From NCBI GenBank assembly GCA_023443925.1, contig JAEZSL010000174.1, forward strand, positions 1-27,201: a stretch of 27,201 bases of DNA, in the 5' to 3' direction. The position numbers were made by a program, and so were the translations under genes. This document shows positions 24,185 through 27,201 of the stretch, piece after piece (within the stretch, counting starts at the first letter, position 1; each line of letters begins with the position of its first letter). Origin of the DNA: Bacillota bacterium. Lineage in GTDB: Bacteria > Bacillota_A > Clostridia > Lachnospirales > Lachnospiraceae. The notes below the pieces were generated by a model, which was given only the letters and a program-made list of their open reading frames with translations, made no database searches and was not told where the DNA came from.

Positions 24185-25722
24185 AAAAGAACAGAGCTGT
24201 CCGTTTTGCAGAGATTGCTATTTCAGAGTTAACCGCGTTAATGATCTGCTTTGCAGCCGCTTTTACCGCTGCGATTACAGTGGGGTTTATCGTGGTTTTA
24301 CTCTCGGGATACGAAATAACTGACAGCATGGTTTTAACTTTTTATGCATTCGGCTTTGGAGCATGGATATTACTGTTTTTGTTAGTAAAAAAAAGCCAAA
24401 GGATCAGGTCACTCTTGGGTATTGAGTTTGCCCCCAAAACGATAAACATCCGAAAGCTTGCGCTGATTTCAATGATAATTGCAATTCTGCTTGTATGCTT
24501 TGCCATAGCTCACGGACTTATCAGCATCGTCTGCGCAATTATCGGGTTTATGCCGGAGGCTCAAACCTCGCGGGAGTTTTGGAGTTTTAATATTCTTCTC
24601 TGGGCGTTACTTTTATTTCTTGTCAAAAAGTTCCTGTGGGCAAAGCTCCCCTTTGGCAATCGTTTTATCAGCAGGGGGGAAATCGTTCAGGGGGTTGCCG
24701 TGACGGCTGTTATCTCGGCGGTCATATTGGGGGGATTGGTCGTTGCATACCTTTTGGCATTCGTTCTGTATGCCATCTTTATGGGACGAAGCGTACCTGG
24801 GAACGGCCCACCTTTCTTTCATCTCCTTTGGCATTACTCCGGTGTAATGATATTTTTATTATTTTACCGGTATCTTAAGTATTCCAATTTTACGAATAAT
24901 CTCCGTTTGCTGTCCGGGGTGATGAACACTTTGGAACGTATCGCAAAAGGTGATTTCAGCGTTCGGCTGAACCACAGTCTGAAAGGAAATGAGCCTTTTG
25001 CTAAATTAGTAAAGGGCGTCAACGAAATGGCGTTGAACCTGGAGCAGACCGAAAATATGAGGCAGGAGTTTATCTCTAATGTGTCCCACGAAATTCAGTC
25101 CCCCCTTGCTTCTATTAAGGGGTTTACCTATGTCCTGAACAACGATGAATTAACCTCCGAGGAACGTAAGCATTTTCTAAGCATTATTGAAATGGAAACA
25201 GTTCGGTTGTCCAGATTGAGTGAAAACCTGCTGAAACTTGCCGCATTGGAAGCCGACAGCGTAAAATTTGAACCTAAAGCGTATCGTTTGGATAAACAGC
25301 TTCGGGCCTTAATCTTAAGCTGTGAACCGCAATGGAGCGAAAAAAAGATTAGAATGGATGCTTTTCTTGACAGTGTGACGGTCACAGCGGATGAGGATAT
25401 GTTAAGCCAAGTGTGGGTAAACCTCATTCATAACAGTATCAAGTTTACACCCGAGGGCGGCAGTATACAGGTGGATTTACACCGGCAGGGTAAAACCGTG
25501 GAGTGTAAAATATCCGACACCGGTATAGGAATCGATAAGGATGCGCAGGAGCATGTTTTTGAACGGTTTTACAAAGCGGACAAAGCAAGGGAACGTACGA
25601 AAAAAGGAAGCGGGCTGGGACTTGCCATAGTTAAGAAGATTGTGGAAACCCACGGCGGCAAAATTACAGTGCAAAGCGAGCTGGGGGAAGGAACAGTGTT
25701 TACCGTATCTTTGCCCGTGTAG
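24181..25722 (+). CDS. Multi-pass sensor histidine kinase
   Basis: This is the cognate membrane kinase, 513 residues. The first 240 residues contain about six hydrophobic helices with only short outside loops, so it probably senses something inside or at the membrane rather than a soluble ligand. A HAMP-like linker follows (MNTLERIAKGDFSVRL). The dimerisation domain carries His303 in SNVSHEIQSPLASIKGF. The ATPase domain has the N-box WVNLIHNSIKFTPEGG, DTGIGID and GSGLGLAIVKKIVETHGG. All motifs are intact. Kinases with this layout often respond to cell-wall or membrane stress. It starts within the regulator stop codon and ends before a clear terminator. Confidence 0.93.
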   Translation: MKKNRAVRFAEIAISELTALMICFAAAFTAAITVGFIVVLLSGYEITDSMVLTFYAFGFGAWILLFLLVKKSQRIRSLLGIEFAPKTINIRKLALISMIIAILLVCFAIAHGLISIVCAIIGFMPEAQTSREFWSFNILLWALLLFLVKKFLWAKLPFGNRFISRGEIVQGVAVTAVISAVILGGLVVAYLLAFVLYAIFMGRSVPGNGPPFFHLLWHYSGVMIFLLFYRYLKYSNFTNNLRLLSGVMNTLERIAKGDFSVRLNHSLKGNEPFAKLVKGVNEMALNLEQTENMRQEFISNVSHEIQSPLASIKGFTYVLNNDELTSEERKHFLSIIEMETVRLSRLSENLLKLAALEADSVKFEPKAYRLDKQLRALILSCEPQWSEKKIRMDAFLDSVTVTADEDMLSQVWVNLIHNSIKFTPEGGSIQVDLHRQGKTVECKISDTGIGIDKDAQEHVFERFYKADKARERTKKGSGLGLAIVKKIVETHGGKITVQSELGEGTVFTVSLPV

Positions 25723-25745
25723 TGACTGGTTTTCAAATGCTAGAT

Positions 25746-25790
25746 AAAAAGAACGATTTTGCCAATATAAGTAAAATTGTTCTTTTTTTT
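25746..25790 (+). terminator. Terminator of the two-component genes
   Basis: AAGAACGATTTT pairs with AAAATTGTTCTT (one wobble) around a 12-base loop, followed by a run of T ending at 25790. It is a standard intrinsic terminator. Confidence 0.8.
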
Positions 25791-25791
25791 G

Positions 25792-25807
25792 GTTTAAATT
25801 CAGTTTA
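25792..25807 (+). promoter_or_regulatory. OmpR-type direct repeat before the two-pass membrane gene
   Basis: GTTTAAATTCAGTTTA is identical in all 16 bases to the motif at 23437. A TTGCTA follows after the same 7-base distance at which TTGACA follows the other copy. It therefore marks a second promoter of the same regulator; no clear -10 is visible. Confidence 0.65.
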
Positions 25808-25912
25808 TACGGTGTTGCTATGATTGCTATACAAGGATGGAAGCATTGCTTTTTAAGCATTGTTTTTGAAATTTTGCTTTTGTCTTGTAAATAACATCAT
25901 GGAGATAATTGA

Positions 25913-26818
25913 ATGAAAAGACCGTATAGACTTGATAATACCGCAAAGCTCAATCCTGCGGTTCTAAAGAAGACAAACACTTGTGTTTTCCGTGTTTTAG
26001 CAATTATTCGTACAATTGCAGTTATGGCCAGCACACTTGCAGTGTGTTCTATGCTGATGGGTTATATTGCAAATACAATGGATTTCAATCACCAGAAGGA
26101 GACGCAGATCGAATTGGACGATCTCATGGCGCAGGTGGAAAACAAAACGCTAGATTTGGATGCCATGAGTGACGAGGAATATATGGGTGTTGCACATACA
26201 GTCTGCGGACTTGTTGACAAAATCGGTAATGTTACAAAAGCAGCACATTATTTCCGTAACTGTTTCACACGCGCTCCAGGTACGCTTGATGAGATGCTGG
26301 AAATCATCCGGCATAAACAGGGCGGCACGTTTGGATGGAAACTCGTAAACCGTCAGAGTACGCGGTTTCACATGTTTGGAAAAAACGGGGAGTACAACAT
26401 GAAGTTTATATCTGAAGATGGGCATTTTGAAGCGATTTACAACATAGAGGGAGTAAAACTGACGGGAGAAAACAACCCGATGAATATGGGGACGTTTAAC
26501 TATGGAGATCCAATAAATGAAAAATTGAGTCACATCGTCTATGATATTCTGCCGTTCTTCGAGTGGGGAAATATACAGAAATCCGTAAAACAAGTGCATG
26601 GTTTGCCAGATGAGCCTCACACAATTGAAATAACTGATAGTGCGGTGAAAAGGTTTGAAAAATACTGGAAATTGTTGTATGGAGGGAAAACCCGGGAGAT
26701 AAGCGGAAGTGAAAGAGATCTATGGAATATAATTTTTCTGTTGTGTTTTAGCGTAGCTTTACTTGCATTTTCAAGGTCAAGGGTAATCCACACTGGCAGG
26801 CAATGTCGTCAACATTAG
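25913..26818 (+). CDS. Two-pass membrane protein, unknown function
   Basis: I do not recognise this 301-residue protein. One membrane helix is at about residues 26-52 (FRVLAIIRTIAVMASTLAV ...), and a second is at about 267-286 (LWNIIFLLCFSVALLAFSRS). Between them lies a soluble domain of about 210 residues that the positive-inside rule places outside the cell. It contains DDLMAQVENKTLDLDAMSDE and a tail rich in aromatic and charged residues. The start has GGAG about 9 bases upstream. The identical OmpR-type motif before it makes it a likely target of the adjacent response regulator. It could be an envelope-stress effector or a sensor partner of the multi-pass kinase; nothing in the sequence decides this. 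Confidence 0.75.
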   Translation: MKRPYRLDNTAKLNPAVLKKTNTCVFRVLAIIRTIAVMASTLAVCSMLMGYIANTMDFNHQKETQIELDDLMAQVENKTLDLDAMSDEEYMGVAHTVCGLVDKIGNVTKAAHYFRNCFTRAPGTLDEMLEIIRHKQGGTFGWKLVNRQSTRFHMFGKNGEYNMKFISEDGHFEAIYNIEGVKLTGENNPMNMGTFNYGDPINEKLSHIVYDILPFFEWGNIQKSVKQVHGLPDEPHTIEITDSAVKRFEKYWKLLYGGKTREISGSERDLWNIIFLLCFSVALLAFSRSRVIHTGRQCRQH

Positions 26819-26885
26819 AAGTTTAAAAATAAACTTGTCTATGTAAAGAATTCTGTTGGCCCTACTTACTTTTTAAAATTAATAA

Positions 26886-26918
26886 ATGACCGGCTTGCTT
26901 TTTGAGCAAGCCGGTCAT
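26886..26918. terminator. Bidirectional terminator between converging genes
   Basis: ATGACCGGCTTGCT and AGCAAGCCGGTCAT pair over 14 bases around the loop TTTTG. CTCCCTTTTT follows on the plus strand and TTATTAATTTT on the minus strand. It lies between the rightward membrane-protein gene and the leftward collagen-like gene and can serve both. Confidence 0.8.
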
Positions 26919-26994
26919 CTCCCTTTTTGGGAAGTCCTGAGTACTAGCAGACGCCCCTTAAGGAATTAGAATAATTGAATAAGTGGATCTACCG

Positions 26995-27201
<207 letters not shown>

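Overview
The window reads as a low-to-moderate GC Firmicute, most likely a Lachnospiraceae-type Clostridium. The signs are strong AGGAGG ribosome sites, YesM/YesN sensor-regulator pairs, lipoprotein sugar-binding proteins, a two-subunit LacL/LacM beta-galactosidase and a collagen-like GPT-repeat protein of the kind found on spore surfaces. The assignment is inferred from gene content, not from a marker gene.

Left part (1-9126): the lipoprotein of a complex-carbohydrate ABC importer whose permeases are not in the window, an FAD-dependent oxidoreductase, a YesN-type response regulator overlapping its YesM-type histidine kinase by 4 bases, and a membrane-anchored AraC-type regulator preceded by a structured leader. 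Middle (9127-16274): a galactoside-use operon with a sugar-binding lipoprotein, two permeases, then lacL and lacM, ending at a strong terminator. It carries two lesions. The 5' half of a group II intron sits exactly after the second permease stop codon, and a one-base deletion breaks lacM.

Right part (16328-27201): a YitT-type membrane protein diverges from a MerR-type regulator, which is followed by an Eis-type acetyltransferase. Next is a compact cassette (19624-21259): a 65-residue Ser/Arg-repeat protein, a small atypical protein kinase directly behind it, and a 187-residue protein I do not recognise. It looks like a bacterial counterpart of an SR-protein/kinase pair, or of the CotG/CotH pair of Bacillus spore coats, and is the strongest candidate here for an undescribed system. 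Then, on the minus strand, comes an operon of a short ORF, a VTT/DedA-type membrane protein and a GT4 glycosyltransferase. It diverges from an OmpR-type regulator and sensor kinase, and a two-pass membrane protein follows. A 16-base direct-repeat motif (GTTTAAATTCAGTTTA or a 14/16 version) stands upstream of all three units, so they are probably one regulon. The window ends inside a minus-strand collagen-like gene.
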